A DNA stretch of 64,000 nt from Chlamydomonas sphaeroides (lineage: Eukaryota > Chlorophyta > Chlorophyceae > Chlamydomonadales > Chlamydomonadaceae): contig BDDC01000003.1 in assembly GCA_001662425.1 (NCBI GenBank), positions 66,900-130,899 of the forward strand, read 5' to 3'. Positions 22,962 to 34,583 of the stretch are shown here, piece after piece. Made by a program: the position numbers and the translations under genes. Positions within the stretch are counted from its first letter, which is position 1. The number at the start of each line of letters is the position of its first letter. Below the pieces are notes generated by a model, which saw only the letters and a list, made by a program, of their open reading frames with translations, was not told where the DNA came from and searched no databases.

Positions 22962-23162
22962 TTACTGGCGCTGGTTCGACTCGTACTTAGGGTCAGCAGT
23001 GACGTAGTGGTACGCCACGACTAGGAGCATGATAGCGAAGCCAAGCCAGGACTACGAGGAGAGGGGACAGCCGGGTCAGCACGCATGCCAGACCATCCCG
23101 CAAGCGCACATTTGGTCTCGCGTTCTCACCGTAAACCGGCCGAGGACCTGGTCGTCGATCAT
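22962..23162 (-). CDS. OST4: OST4, 40-residue subunit of oligosaccharyltransferase
   Basis: Exon 1 is 23162-23130 (11 codons) with donor GTGAGA. Exon 2 is 23051-22962 with acceptor CTCCTCGTAG. Both borders are phase 0 and the total is 40 residues. It begins MIDDQVLGRFT, has one transmembrane helix (GFAIMLLVVAYHYV) and ends ADPKYESNQRQ, matching the plant OST4 pattern MIDDQDLG...AYHYVTADPKYE. OST4 is a tiny ER membrane subunit that stabilises the N-glycosylation complex. Only two ATGs occur between its start and the FAM32A ATG, the start itself and one in-frame Met, which would favour leaky scanning to the downstream frame. Confidence 0.92.
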
Positions 23163-24244
23163 GGTGCTGTGTGTTGGTCTAGATCAATCGAGAGTAGGTA
23201 AACGCACAGCTCGACGGCAAGCACCTGCAGCAATGCTACACGCACAAAGCAGTGAAGCATGTGCAGTCGGTTGGGTATCCCTTCCGAGTCGAGTGTCTGC
23301 CGTGCACTCGTGTCCCGGTGTTGCCCGTGCATCCCCCGCGCCCGCGCGCGCGCGCGGACCCCTTCTTTGCCTTCCCGCCGCCGCGCCGGATGCCGTGCTT
23401 CATGTGCTGGTGCTCAACGATTGGGAGTAGGCCAGGATCTGGAGGCTGGCCAAGAGTGGCCACCGCCTCACGCTCCCGGAGTCAGGAGGGCCCTCCCTGC
23501 CCCTCCTGACCGGAGCACTCTTCCCGCATCCGCAGCCCGTCAGCCCCGGCAATCGACTCCATCGGCTCCTTGGGTGAGCTGCGTTGGCAAGCTCGCTGGA
23601 TCCCGCCCTTGGCCGCCTTTGGCCGTCCGTCTTGTGGTGGCGCTGCCCTCGGGCAGTCGCTTGCTGCTGCTGGCTGCTGGCTGATCTATCTGGGATGAGC
23701 CCCCCACGTACCCCGCCCCGGCCGTAGCACACCGTGAAGCGCGCTCCCCTTTCTTGCTGGCACCCAACACACACTTCGTCGTATGACCCGGCACCCACGG
23801 GACGTGCCACTTAGCACATGTGGAAAGTACTTGGTCCTGTCAACAGCCACGCGGACTATTCCGGGCCCACCTGCCAAGCCGGCCCGTGTCTCAGTTGCCC
23901 GGCTCAGAGGGCCTCGTCGACGCCCACGGACCACGTCGACGACCCTCCGCTGCTTCACATGCGCAGGCGCAGCGCTGCTCCAGGCCGCCCCTACTTCTCT
24001 GCTGACACCGCATCGCGCACTCGTGCCATTGGCCCCGGCCGCGCACACCCGCACCTGCGCTCTAGACGGGCGCTTGGCCGCCCACGGGCCACAGCTGCCT
24101 CCACCCGCCGATCGTGGCCGCCACTCCTTTTCTGATCCCCCGCTGCGTGCGCCATACTCCCGGCTCCATCGCGACCATCATCCCGGCCGTGTCGCCAATC
24201 CCTTGTCGGCTTCCCCGCCACCATCCCCTGCCCTGCCTCCCCCG
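23163..24244. other. Intergenic: promoter of OST4 and 3' region of the ubiquitin-like gene
   Basis: No splice-supported coding segment was found on either strand. It should hold the OST4 (or OST4-FAM32A) promoter at its left end and the 3' UTR of the gene ending at 24245 at its right end. A (CG)-rich run of alternating CGCGCG is at 23340-23356. Confidence 0.4.
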
Positions 24245-25899
24245 CTAGTTCCAGTAGGCCGCATCCGGGTCGGGCTTGCCAAGCGCCAGCTTGGCGCCCT
24301 CGATGGCGATCAGGCACTGGCAGCCCTGCGTAGCGGACAGACATCGCGAAGGGCAGAGCGTGCGGCGCCACAACGCACGGCTTGTTGTGGTGGCGGGGTA
24401 GGGATGCTGAGGCGGCCGCAAGGCAGGCGGGCCCGCAACGCGTGCAACGACCATTGAGGTAGGCTAGGAAGTAAGCACCGTGCCTGACCCTGCCGGGCTA
24501 GTGAGCTGGACGCCCCCGAGTGCTAAGTCCCAGCCGCCAGCCCCCAGCCGCCAACCGCCAACCGCTTACCGGCGGCACGTGGTAGTCGGCCATGGTGCGG
24601 TTGTCGTCCGACAGCACCTCGCCCGCGTAGATTAGCGCCTGGGCACCAAAGAAGCGGCAGCGGCACATGCCGTCTTGTGTGCGTGGCTGGCTTGGTTGGC
24701 CCGTCCTAGGCGGTATCGCGCGTGTCCCAGGCTCCCAGCAGGCTTCCCCCTAAATCGCAGCGTATGTTGCAGCCCTCGCAGGACCGTGCGCGGGAGCATC
24801 CCATCGCAGGCGCGCCTCCCCCGCTCGCCGTGCTTGCAAATCATCGCACACGGCCACGCGTAGGGGCGGCCTAGCTAGCTAGCTAGCGCTGCCGCCGCAT
24901 GGCCTGCCCGCAACGCAAGCTGCCGCAGCGGCCGGCTCCCCGCCCCTCACCAGGTCCTGCCAGCTGGCCAGCCCCGGCGTGGCGCGCTTGTCGGCCGGCT
25001 TGTTGGAGCGCTGGATGCCGCCCTCCCACAGCGCCTGCTTGACGCGCGCCACGGGCCACTCGGGCGCAGCGGTGACCCGGTAGCGGCAGCCGCCGCAGAA
25101 GAAGACCTGCGGCGGGCCGCAAGGGAGCGGCGCGGGGAGGGACGCGGTAACGGGCATCAACGACGGGCTGCATGCTGGAGCAGCGGGTCTGCCGTGGTCC
25201 AACCCGGCGGCGCTGTCTGGATGCTGGCCGGCGCTGCGCAACAGCTGGGGGTGGGCCGGCCACCCTTTGCACCGGGTGCGGTCGATGGGCATGGGGCCAT
25301 GCATCAGGGTGCACGCGGTGAGGGTGGGTGCCAAGCCACTCGAGCCTTTCCCGGTATGCAGACATTGCCACCGTCCCTGTATGCAGACATTGCCACCGTC
25401 CCGTGCAGGCATTGCCACCGTCCCGATGGGCCGGTTCACGGCCCGCGGCTCCGCACCATGTGGCCGCGGTCCTTGCGCGGCGGCACGGTGGGGATGCCCT
25501 CGAAGGGGAGGTCCATGGTGGCTATCTCCTCGAACACCTCGGCCTGCGGGGCCGGGCGTGGGGGGCCCACCCGGTGGCCGCGACGGAGATAGGCGCAGGA
25601 ACCGGGGAACGGGGCTTGAGAAGGGCAAGGCCGGAGGGCATGGATAGGCTCGTGAGGACCCGCCGGGCGGCAGCGGGCACGGGAGCGCGAGGAGGCTCGC
25701 TTGCCTCGATTCGCCCGTCGGCTTGTGGCGGCAACGCACGTGTAATGAGGCCTTCGTGCGAGCCCAGAACCCCAGCCTGGGCGGGTCGCGCCGCTGCCTT
25801 CGCTCGTTGCCGCTGGCGCCTCACCTCCTTGTCGGCCGGAATCTCCCGCTTGGCGTCGCAGTCCCACGCGCCCTTGCCCAGGGACACGCCCTCCGCCAT
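24245..25899 (-). CDS. Ubiquitin-like-fold protein with Cys-Gly-Gly-Cys segment (155 aa)
   Basis: Five exons (25899-25825, 25543-25457, 25106-24951, 24638-24570, 24325-24245) all join in phase 0. The C-terminal half resembles a ubiquitin-like domain: a first strand VFFCGGCRYRVTAAPEW, a helix VARVKQALWEGG, then LIYAGEVLSDDNRTMADY and VPPGCQCLIAIEG, the pattern of ubiquitin's LIFAGKQLEDGRTLSDYNI. It lacks a terminal Gly-Gly, so conjugation is not expected. Residues 1-54 (GAWDCDAKREIPADKE, EVFEEIATMDLPFEG) form no domain known to me. The pair of Cys in FFCGGC is unusual for the fold. The gene lies upstream of OST4 on the same strand. The function is unknown. Confidence 0.75.
25355..25426 (+). 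repeat. Three tandem ~24-bp copies inside intron 2 of the ubiquitin-like gene
   Basis: The unit TATGCAGACATTGCCACCG occurs at about 25355 and 25380, with a third diverged copy (TGCAGGCATTGCCACCG) from 25404. They lie wholly within the intron 25456-25107 of the minus-strand gene. Confidence 0.8.
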
Positions 25900-26795
25900 G
25901 GCTGCTGCGGGAGTGGTGCTGCCGCTGGTGGGAGGCCGGGGAACTGGTAGCGAGCGAGCGTTGTGCTGCAGAGCGCCGTTGCAGGAGTTGCGGAATTGCG
26001 GAGATGCCGGCGGTTGCGGAGTGGGCCCTCTGTGGCGTCGGCCGCTCCGTTGGCGTGGTCGCGGCTTCTGGGACGGGCCGCAGAGACGCCATGGCTCTAC
26101 GAGACTGCGTTCGGGCTGCCTTGCGCTTACAACGTGTGGCCATGCAAGCAGTTGCATGAATCAAGCGCACCCTGCGGCCCTCAGCGACGTGCGTACCAGC
26201 CCACGCGTCACGAGATCGGCCGGCAAACCCACGTCCACCCAGTGCGCTACCCGGGGAAGGTCGGATGCACTCGCACATCACATTCTCGCCGTAAATGCCG
26301 CCCCTTGCGTCGCTAGCCGCCAAGCCAGCAGCAGAGATCGTCCGTGCCGCCAAGTCAGCCCCGGGCACCGCCACGCTCCCGTGAAGCCGTCGCTAGCACG
26401 TGGCAGTGGCACCTCGGCAAGGCCGCCACGCAGCTCAACCCATGCAATTAGTGCAATCATGCCGAAGCCAGGCCACGGCTTCCGTCCCACGATGCCGACG
26501 TGCTGCTCCCTCAGCACCCTGGCCTCGCAGTACCTCCTTCCTACCATGCCGCAGGACCGCGTCGCAGGGCTCCGAGGCAGGATCACATCGTTGTTCGTTA
26601 CGAAGTCGCGGTATGATGCCAAACCCCGGCATCCAACAGCCAGCAAATCACGTAATCAGTACGGACGCCCAACGCTCTGCCTGTCTTATCTGACTTACAC
26701 CACCGCCATCCAACTAGCCCACACTCCCAACCGACCGAGCTCACACCGCACCGCATCACACCATGCCCATGCCCCAGGACCCCACCAGCCCTCCG
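25900..26795. other. Intergenic between ubiquitin-like gene and OPR-RAP gene A
   Basis: No gene was recognised. A minus-strand TGTAA at 26699-26695, 97 nt after the stop of OPR-RAP A, is its likely poly(A) signal. The left part should hold the promoter of the ubiquitin-like gene. A long plus-strand open frame across this area has no coding character. Confidence 0.45.
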
Positions 26796-29559
26796 CTACG
26801 CCCCCGCCTCCAGCCCCTTCTCCTGTGGTGCTGCCTGCTCCCCTTGCGCCCCCGCATCCAGCCCCAGCTTGCGCGCCAGGTACTCGAACAGCAGCTTGTC
26901 GCCCTTTGACCGCGTCGCCTCCCACTCCCACCATGGCACGCCCGCCACCTCCATCGTCCGCGCCAGCTGCCGCTCGTGCAGCCGCGCCCCACCCGTCAGC
27001 GTGCGGGTGTGCGGCTCGTTGACCAGGCAGCGGTCGGCCGTGTTGACCATCAGACCGACCCACCGACCGCCCGCCAGCTCCACGAACACGTCGGCGTGCC
27101 GCCACACCATCGGGCCCCAGCCGCAGACCTCCACGGCCACGATGCCGGTGCCCACACCGCCGAGCTTGGCCCGCAGCCGCTCTAGCGCCGCGGCCACTTG
27201 GTCGGTTGCAGCCGGCGGCACATACTCGTGCCTCAGCGCGGCCTGTAGCGCGGCCTCCAGCAGCGCGCCGGCGGGGCCGCGGGCGTCCGCCAGGATGCTG
27301 GCGAGGCCGCCGCAGCCCTCGGCGTGCTGCAGCTCCGTGTGAGCGCGCGTCAGCTGGCAGAGGCCCCCATCCGTGAAGGGCCCCTGGTCGTCGCCCTGCC
27401 AAGCCTCCCAGCGCTGCGCCGCCTCCCGCAGCAGCAACTCCGCTGCGCCGCTGTGCCGCGCCAGCGCGTCTGGGCCCATCGCCGCCAGCGCCCACAGGCT
27501 CTTGGCGAGGTCCTGCCCGTCCACCTCTGCCGGGCTGTCCAGCAGCAGCTGCGCCAGCCGGCCCACCAGCGCTTCAAGAAAGCGCTCGTCGCGCACACCC
27601 AGCGTCGCCAGCGCCCACAGGCTGTTGGCCAGGGTCAGCGCGTCCATCTCCACAGGGCTCTCCAGCAGCAGATGCGCCAGCCGGCCCGCCAGCACCCCCG
27701 CCAGCTGCTCGTCGTACATGCGCAGCATCGCCAGACCCCACAGCAGGTTGGCACAGTGTTGGGGCTCGGTGCTGACCCTGAGCGTGCCGGCAGCGGCCGC
27801 TGTCGCCTCCAGCAAATCGTCCGGCGGCTGGTGCCCCGCCAGCGCCAGAGCGAACCACAGGTTGGCCCAGTCTCGCGTCACAGCGCCAGTCATGGCGCCC
27901 GGCTTGACGGCCGCCTGCAACAAGGCCTTGAACCAGGCCGGGTCCGCGAAGCCCATCTTGGCCACTGCCCGAGCCGAGCTGCTGAGCTCCTGCGGCTTGA
28001 AGTCGTGGAAGCGCCGCCGCAAGCACTCGGCCGCCAGCGCCTTGACCGCTGCCGGCAGCCCGCAGGCGGTGGCGTCCTCGCCGCTGGCTGTGGGCCCTAG
28101 CTGAACCAGCGCCATGAGGGAGATGGCAAGCTCCTGCGGCTCCATGCGCTGCGCCGCGTCGGCTGCCGCGGACGCCAGTACTCCGATGAACGCGGCATCG
28201 CCGTAGCGCAGCTTGGCGCACGCCAACAGCATGGAGGACAGCTGCTGCGCCTTGAAGCCCTCACGCCCAGTGGCGCCCAACTTGGCCAGCGTGGCTGCCT
28301 CCAGCTGCTGCAGGTGCTCCGGCGGCGGCGCGTAGGCGCACTCGCCGTCTGCCGCCAGCTCACCCAGCGCATACCAGGCGTTGGCAAAGGCCTGGTTGTC
28401 TGTGCTGTCGCTCTGCGCTATGGCACCGGTCAGGCGATTGAGCAGGGTGGGGTTGCTGCAGTAGCGCAGCTTGGCGCACGCCGCCAGGATGCTGGCGGCG
28501 GCCTGGGGCCCCAGGGCCTTGCCCTTCAGCTGCAGCAGCCCGGTCGCGCTCTTGGCCAGCAGCCGCTCCGTGCAAGTGGCGTCGAGCAGCTCGGCGCCGC
28601 TCTGTGCCGCCGCTGCCACGGACCACCACAGGTCGGCGTGCTCTTGGTCTTTTGTGCGCTTCAGCAGCGCCCCGCGGTCCGCCCGCAGCCGCTGCGCCAG
28701 CGCCGCCGCCAGGCCGCCCTCCCAGTAGCCCGTCTCGGCGCACGCCCACAGCGGGCCGGTGCAAAAGGTGGTGTCCGGAAGCGTGGAGACCAGCGGCCCG
28801 TAGGAGTCCGCCAGGGCGCGCATGGTAGAGAGGGTGAGGCCGGGGTCGGCGCCACGCTTGGCGGAGAACTGAGGGACAGGACAAGCAAGAGTTGAGGGCC
28901 AGTGACGGCCGAAGCCAGGCGGCAGGGCAAGGCAGCAAGGGGGCCAGCATGGAGCCGGTCCAGGTCTCGCCACGTAGGTGAGACGGGCCGAGCCCAGCCC
29001 CGCAGGCACCCACCAGTACGGCGCTGCGGAAGGCCTTGTGGAAGGCGTCCAAGTTCTTCCTCTGACGCCAGCCATCCGCCTGCGTCTTCACGCGCGACAG
29101 GAGATCCCATTGCTCCTTTTGCGCGCCGACGACGGCCGGCGCACTAGGAACAGAGGATGCTGCGCCGCCGTGCTGCATGATCGGCTTGGTGCTGGGCGGC
29201 GGCTGCTTGCCCGGCTTGGGGCTGGGCGGCGGCTGGGCGCCATCAGGGCGGGACCCACCTTTGCTGGGCCCGGCTGGCGTCTTGCCCGGCTGGCTGCCGG
29301 TCCGCGACGACTTCGCTCTGAGCTGGCCAGTGCTACCGCTGGTGGCAGTTGCTGCGGCTGTGACCAGGAAGCGGCCGGGGCCGAAGGGGAGCGCGGGGCT
29401 CCGGGAGTCGTGGCCATCACTATTGCAAGTGACAACGACCCGCCACGTGCTAGCCGGCGCAATAGAGCCGCTGCGAATCGCTATAGTTGTCGCAGTAGCG
29501 CTGCGCTGTGGTCGCCAGCCGCTAGACGCAGCAGAGGCGCAGCCGCTACGACCCAACAT
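26796..29559 (-). CDS. OPR-type helical-repeat protein with C-terminal RAP domain, copy A
   Basis: Exon 1 is 29559-29014 and exon 2 is 28868-26796, joined in phase 0, for 872 residues. Residues 1-60 are rich in Ser, Arg and Ala and low in acid, like an organelle transit peptide (GWRPQRSATATTIAIRSGS). A linker with Pro/Lys repeats follows, then about a dozen ~38-residue helical repeats with recurring LWALA and WxxALL cores (for example NSLWALATLG, FADPAWFKALLQAA). A RAP domain ends the protein (VEVCGWGPMVWRHADVFVEL, then NTADRC, RTLTGGARLHERQL). In Chlamydomonas such OPR and OPR-RAP proteins bind chloroplast or mitochondrial transcripts and control their stability or translation. The target is unknown. 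It is a tandem paralogue of copy B. Confidence 0.85.
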
Positions 29560-29713
29560 GGCGGCTGAAACGCACAGTGTATTGTGTTGGTTAGTTCATC
29601 AGATTCAACGGTATGAAGGCAGTCGGCGCGCTGTCGGGGCGGAGAGCTGAATCGCGGATGCCAGTCTAGGCAGCAAACACGCCAAGGTTCGTTGATGTGA
29701 TGGTCGATACGCA

Positions 29714-29721
29714 TTATATAA
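29714..29721 (-). promoter_or_regulatory. TATA-like box upstream of OPR-RAP A
   Basis: The plus-strand segment ATTATATAAAG at about 29713-29723 reads TTTATATAAT on the minus strand, about 155 nt upstream of the start codon at 29559. It is nearly palindromic, so it could also drive a rightward transcript. Confidence 0.35.
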
Positions 29722-30356
29722 AGAAGGCGGCCATCTAGCAGCATGCTCTGCCTGACGTCAGGCACGACGGTGTACGGGTCGTGCTATGGATGGACGCCCC
29801 TCTGCCTCCCCTGTGTGGCTTGAGCATCACGCTGCCTCCGCTTTCAAGAACATTTATTGCCAACTGCTAACATCTCTGCCCATTGTGTGCCCTGTCGCAC
29901 TCCTGGTCCCTGCGCTTCACTCCCCAACCGCCGCCCCTTGCCCAGCGGCCACAGCTGCCTTGATTGACGCGCCGAGCCATCTGCCGCAAGCCCATCCAGC
30001 GACACCGCCAGGTACAAACGTCATCTGCACTTATCTCCGCCCAAGCCAATGTCGTCCGCCCAGACCCTTCCCGGTCCTCAGCAGAACCATGGTCCAGTGC
30101 GCTGAAGTCAGCAACCGCGCAAGGCCGTTCTTCCCGAACTTCCTTCGTGCGATGAATACCACGTGGGCCCCACACATCCTAGCGACACATCTTCATCTCT
30201 TTAAGTCTTCTCAAGCGACACCCTGACATTGCACTCCTTATCTTCAGGTTATGGATATGCCTATCCTTTGGGAATCCGACGAATCGACAATGCACGACAC
30301 CATGCAACCCCACAGCCTCACTGATGTCGTACAGACCAGCCCCAAGAGTGTCGCCT
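29722..30356. other. Intergenic between the two OPR-RAP genes
   Basis: This is the 3' region of copy B and distal promoter of copy A. A plus-strand ATG frame at 29786-30226 (146 codons) has mixed third positions and no splice or family support. Nothing else was seen. Confidence 0.4.
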
Positions 30357-33080
30357 TCAACTACAACCTCCCGCCACCCCCAGCTTGCCCAACAGGTACT
30401 CGTCCTGCTCCCGCTCGCTCCAGGTCTGCACCGCCTCCCATTCCCACCACGACACGCTCGCCACCTGCGCCACCGCCCTTTCCAGCTGCCGCTCGTGCAT
30501 CAGGGAGGCGCCCGTCAGCGTGTGGGTGTGCGGCTCGTTGGCCTGATAGCATCCCCTGTTGAAGACCAGCAAGCCAACCCGCCGCCCGCCCGCCAGCTCC
30601 ACCAGCACATCGGCGCGCCGCCACACCTCTGGCAACATGACACCCACCTCCATCGCCAAGATCCCCGAGCCACCGGCCGACAGCCGCAGCTGCTCCACCG
30701 CCGCCGCCACCTGCTTGTGTAGCGGTGATGGGATGAACGGCTCCACCATAGCGGCCGCCTGTGCGGCCTCCAGCAGCGCACCGGCGGGGCCGCGGGCGTC
30801 CGCCAGGATGCTGGCAAGGCCGCCGCAGCCCTCGGCGTGCTGCAGCTCCGTGTGAGCGCGCAGCAATTGGCGCAGGTGCTCGTCCGCGAAGCGCTTCTTG
30901 CCGCCCCCCTGCCAAGCCTCCCAGCGGTGCGCCGCCTCCCGCAGCAGCACCTCCGCTGCGCATTTGTGCCCCGCCAGCGCGTCTGGGCCCATCGCCGCCA
31001 GCGCCCACAGGCTGTTGGTCAGCGTTTGGGGATAGCCGTCCGCCGGGCGCCCCTTCAGCAGCTGCGCCAGCCGGCCCGCCAGCGCTCCCACCAGCCGCTC
31101 GTCGTACATGCCCAACGTCGCCAGCGCCCACAAGCTGTTGGACAGGGCCTGCACTTTCACCCCTGCCGGGTTTCCCAGCAGTAGGTACGCCAGACGGCCA
31201 GCCAGCACACCCGCCAGCCGCTCGTCGTACATGCGCAGCTTCGCCAGCGCCCACAGCAGGTTGGCGCACTCCTGATCTTTGGCGGTTGCGCTAAGCGTGC
31301 CGACCGTCGCCGCAGTGGCCTCCAGCAGGACATCCGGCGGCTGCTGCCCCGCCAGCGCCAGCGCGTACCATACATTGCTCCACGCCTGCGCAGCAGCACC
31401 GGCCATAGCCCCCGGCTTGGCGGCCGCCTCCGCCAGGGCAGCGAACCAAGCCTGGTCCGTGACGCCCATCTTGGCCAGCGCCCATGCCGAGTTGCCAAGC
31501 GCCTGGGGAGAAAAACTGCGGAAGCGCCGCCGCAGGCACTCGGCCGCCAGCGCCTTGACCGCCTCCGGCTGCGCGGGGGCGGCTGCGGCCACGTCCTCCT
31601 GGCCGCTGGCTGTGAGCGCCAGCCGGGCCAAGCCCCAGAGGGAGTTGCTGAGGCCCTGCGGGTCCATGCGCTGTGCCGCGTCGGCTGCCGCTGCCGCCAG
31701 CAGCTGTATGAAGGTTGCGTCGCCGTAGCGCAGCTTGGCGCACGCCAGCAGCATGTTGGAGAGGGCCTGAGGGATGAAGCCCTGACGCCCAGTGGTCCCA
31801 AGCTTCGCCAGCGTGGCTGCCTCCAGCTGCTGCAGGTGCTCCGGCAGCGGCGCCTGGCGGCACGCCGAGTCCGCCGCCAGCTCGCCTAGCGCGTACCAGG
31901 CGTTAGCCAGGGACTGGGCGTCTGCTCTGTCGCTATGCGCTATCGCACCAGTGAGGTGGCGCAGCAGGGCGGAGTTGCTGCTGTAGCGCAGCTTGGCGCA
32001 CGCCCACAGCGTGTTGACGGCGGCCTGGGGCCCCAGGGCGTCGCCCTCCAGCTGCAGCAGCCCGGTCGCACTCAGGGCCAGCAGCTGCTCCGTGGTTTTG
32101 GCGTCGAGTAGCGCCGTGCCGCTCTGCGACGCCTCCGCCAGCGCCCACCACATGTTGGAGTGGTCCTGGTCCTTGGCGTGCCGCAGCAATGCGCCGCCGT
32201 CCGCCCCCAGCCGCCGCGCCAGCGCCGCCGCCAGGCCGGCCTCCCAGAAGCTCACCTTGGCGCACGCCCACAACGGCCCGGCGCACGAGAAGGGGTCCGG
32301 CAGGGTCTCAACCAGAGGCCGGTAGGCGGCCGCTAGTGCACGCATGGTTGAGAGGGTGAGGCCGGGGTCGGCTCCACGCTTGGTGGAGAGCTGGGGGACA
32401 GGGTAATTGGGACAGCGGACGTCCCCGTCAGGGGGAGGGCCCGCGACAGGAGGAAGCAGGGCGGGCAGCCGGCAAAGCCGACTGTTCCTGCCCCTGCCTT
32501 AGACTGAACTCTGCAAACCTCTGCAGCTTGCAGGTGCGCTTGGATCCAGGCATGCACCCACCACAGCGACGCTACGAAAGGCCTTACGGAAGGCGTCCAG
32601 GTTCGGGCCCTCGCGCCACCCAGCCGCCTGCGCCTCAACCCTCGCCAGAAGCTCCGACTGCTCTTTGCGTGCGGCAGCAACGGCCAGGTCCTTTGGGTCA
32701 TAGCCCGGCGCCCCGCCGTCCCGCCGGTTGGGCCTGGGGCCGGCAGGCGGCCGGGCGCCACCGGTGCGGGACCAGCCTCTGCCGGCCCCGCCTGACGGCG
32801 GCGCCTGGCCTGTCCGGCTGCCGGACCGCCATGTCTTCGGCGTGGCTTGGCCATAACTACCGCCGGCTGCAGATGCTTCGGCTGCGATCAGGAAGCGGCC
32901 CGGGCCGAGCGGGACAGCGGGTCGGCGGTAGTTGGGGACGTGGCTGCCGCAAGTGACCACGACCCGCCACGTCCTTGTCGGCGCGGAAGATCCACTGCGT
33001 ATTGCTATAGTTGTTGCAGTCGCGCTGCGCTGCGGTCGCCAGCCAAAACAAGCAGAGCTGTTTCCACAATACCCCTGCAT
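30357..33080 (-). CDS. OPR-type helical-repeat protein with C-terminal RAP domain, copy B
   Basis: Exon 1 is 33080-32562 and exon 2 is 32390-30357, joined in phase 0, for 850 residues. Gene structure and sequence parallel copy A: the transit-like start GWRPQRSATATTIAIRSGS is shared exactly, the intron sits at the same place (after AFRS plus two or three residues), exon 2 starts STKRGADPGLTLSTMRALA, and the RAP domain reads VEVGVMLPEVWRRADVLVEL ... HTLTGASLMHERQL. The two copies differ most in the linker and RAP core. An organelle RNA-binding role is inferred from family membership. No poly(A) TGTAA was found close behind the stop. Confidence 0.85.
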
Positions 33081-34583
33081 GGCACCAGCCCTGAAGCCAC
33101 AGGACGCTGACTAGGAAGTGATGCGAATTTTGAGGACCGTCATTGGTAACGAGGCAATAAGCGCGCTGCCGCGGGCAATTAACTCGCGCATGGAATCCAG
33201 GCTGGCGAGTTCTCTTAGGTTCAGTGCTGTCGGTCAGCCAGAGGCGAGCAGTGCATGGATCGACGGGGGGCTGGCAGGGCCCGGACAAGACTTTGCAACC
33301 AGTGTGACCCGTCAACCGTGAGGGGTACCTGGCCTTACCTGGGTACGGCGTCGTACAGAATTGTACCCGCAATCCGCGCAGCCCTTATGCGGCGTGCTGC
33401 TGACCTTTTCTGAGCACAGCACTTTTACTGCTCGAGCCTTGCTGCGCTCAGTCCTCCCAGTGGAGCCTTACCTGTCGCCCCCCCGCCCGTGTCCGTCTTT
33501 TTCCTCCTTTGCCTCCTGCCTCAGCTACCCCTCGCACACGCGCTATTCGCAAGATGAGCCCGCTATGAGGCGCTGGATACATCAGGTGAATTCTACTTTG
33601 GTAGGATCGCCCCTGGTGGCCCGCCAGGCCAGCACCGGGTGCTCCCCTGGTGCCAACCGCCGCGACCGCTTGCCCACAACCGCCGCAACAGCGCAGCCGT
33701 GTCTCTCACCCCTCCTTCCGACATGACATCTGCCACCTAGTTGCCCAATGCCCGCGTCCGCTCAGGTTGAAGAACCAAAGATGGGTCTGCGCAGGGTCTC
33801 CCTCTCGTCTCCGCCCCAGGCCGCCTCCTGGCAGCTCGTGTGCAGCAGAGCCACGTGTGCAGCAGAGCCATGATTTAACCTCCTTAGCTGCGCATGGGCG
33901 CATGGCTCGCCCCAAAAAGAGGCCACCCAGACCAGACGCAAACAGTCGGTCATTATGCGGTTGTCGCCGGGGTATTATCAAGGGTCTCGGGCACGCTAAC
34001 CCCCGTGCCCTCACCCCACGGGCCGGACCTAGGCGCCCGATCTGCCTCAACGGCAGGACGGCACATCTCAACGCACGCTGCCGCTGCTGCCGCTGTCGCT
34101 CGCACTCCGACACTACATTGTAGGAGCGAGGTCCAGCACAAGGCCACCAGCCGTGCACGCGACTGCCCCCGATACCAGCACACCGGCTGGCAGCCCCCGC
34201 GCCACAGCAGCCTTGTCGCGGGCCCCTTCCCCAGATGCGCCCCTCCCTAACCCAATGCTGTCAAAACCCATGGGAGCCACTCGGCAGAGGCGCGTCACGC
34301 GGCGGGCGTAGCCCACACAATGCGTAACAAGCGTATAGCAGACCCGCGCAGTCCGCAACCCGCACGTGAGGGCCGCCGGGGCGACCGGAAGGGAGCGGGT
34401 TCGTGCCTGTCGACGAGCCGCACCGGCTGTGCTATGCCGTTCCCTTGAGCTTCTACATTTTCTGCATGACATTTGACATAGGAACGCGCACATAGCTGCA
34501 CTTTGCTTCTGCAACGTCAGTACCGATCGCGACAACAGCCTTGCAATGCCACTTCTTAATCGGTAACCAAGCCGCCCAGTAAC
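33081..34583. other. 1.5-kb intergenic region carrying a dispersed repeat
   Basis: This is the promoter region of OPR-RAP B on the left and of the FG-GAP gene on the right. The only notable content is the repeat at 33886-34070 and a 17-bp tandem duplication of GTGTGCAGCAGAGCCA near 33839-33871. No gene was recognised. Confidence 0.45.
33886..34070 (+). repeat. Dispersed 185-bp repeat, copy 1
   Basis: This begins AGCTGCGCATGGGCGCATGG and ends near GGCACATCTC. It matches 54987-54803 on the opposite strand over the whole length, by eye at roughly four bases in five. Best-kept blocks are CCCAGACCA, GTGCCCTCACCCCACGGG and TGCCTCAACGGCAGGAC. Homology stops at the same points in both copies, as for a small mobile element. 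Confidence 0.7.

Noticed and set aside
25328..27022. A 564-codon plus-strand open frame
   Set aside because: It runs antisense through the ubiquitin-like gene and OPR-RAP A, with no splice or family support; it is a shadow of GC-rich coding on the other strand.
29786..30226. A 146-codon plus ATG frame behind a TATA-like box
   Set aside because: Third positions are mixed, no exon partners or family; the TATA is palindromic and better explained by OPR-RAP A on the minus strand.
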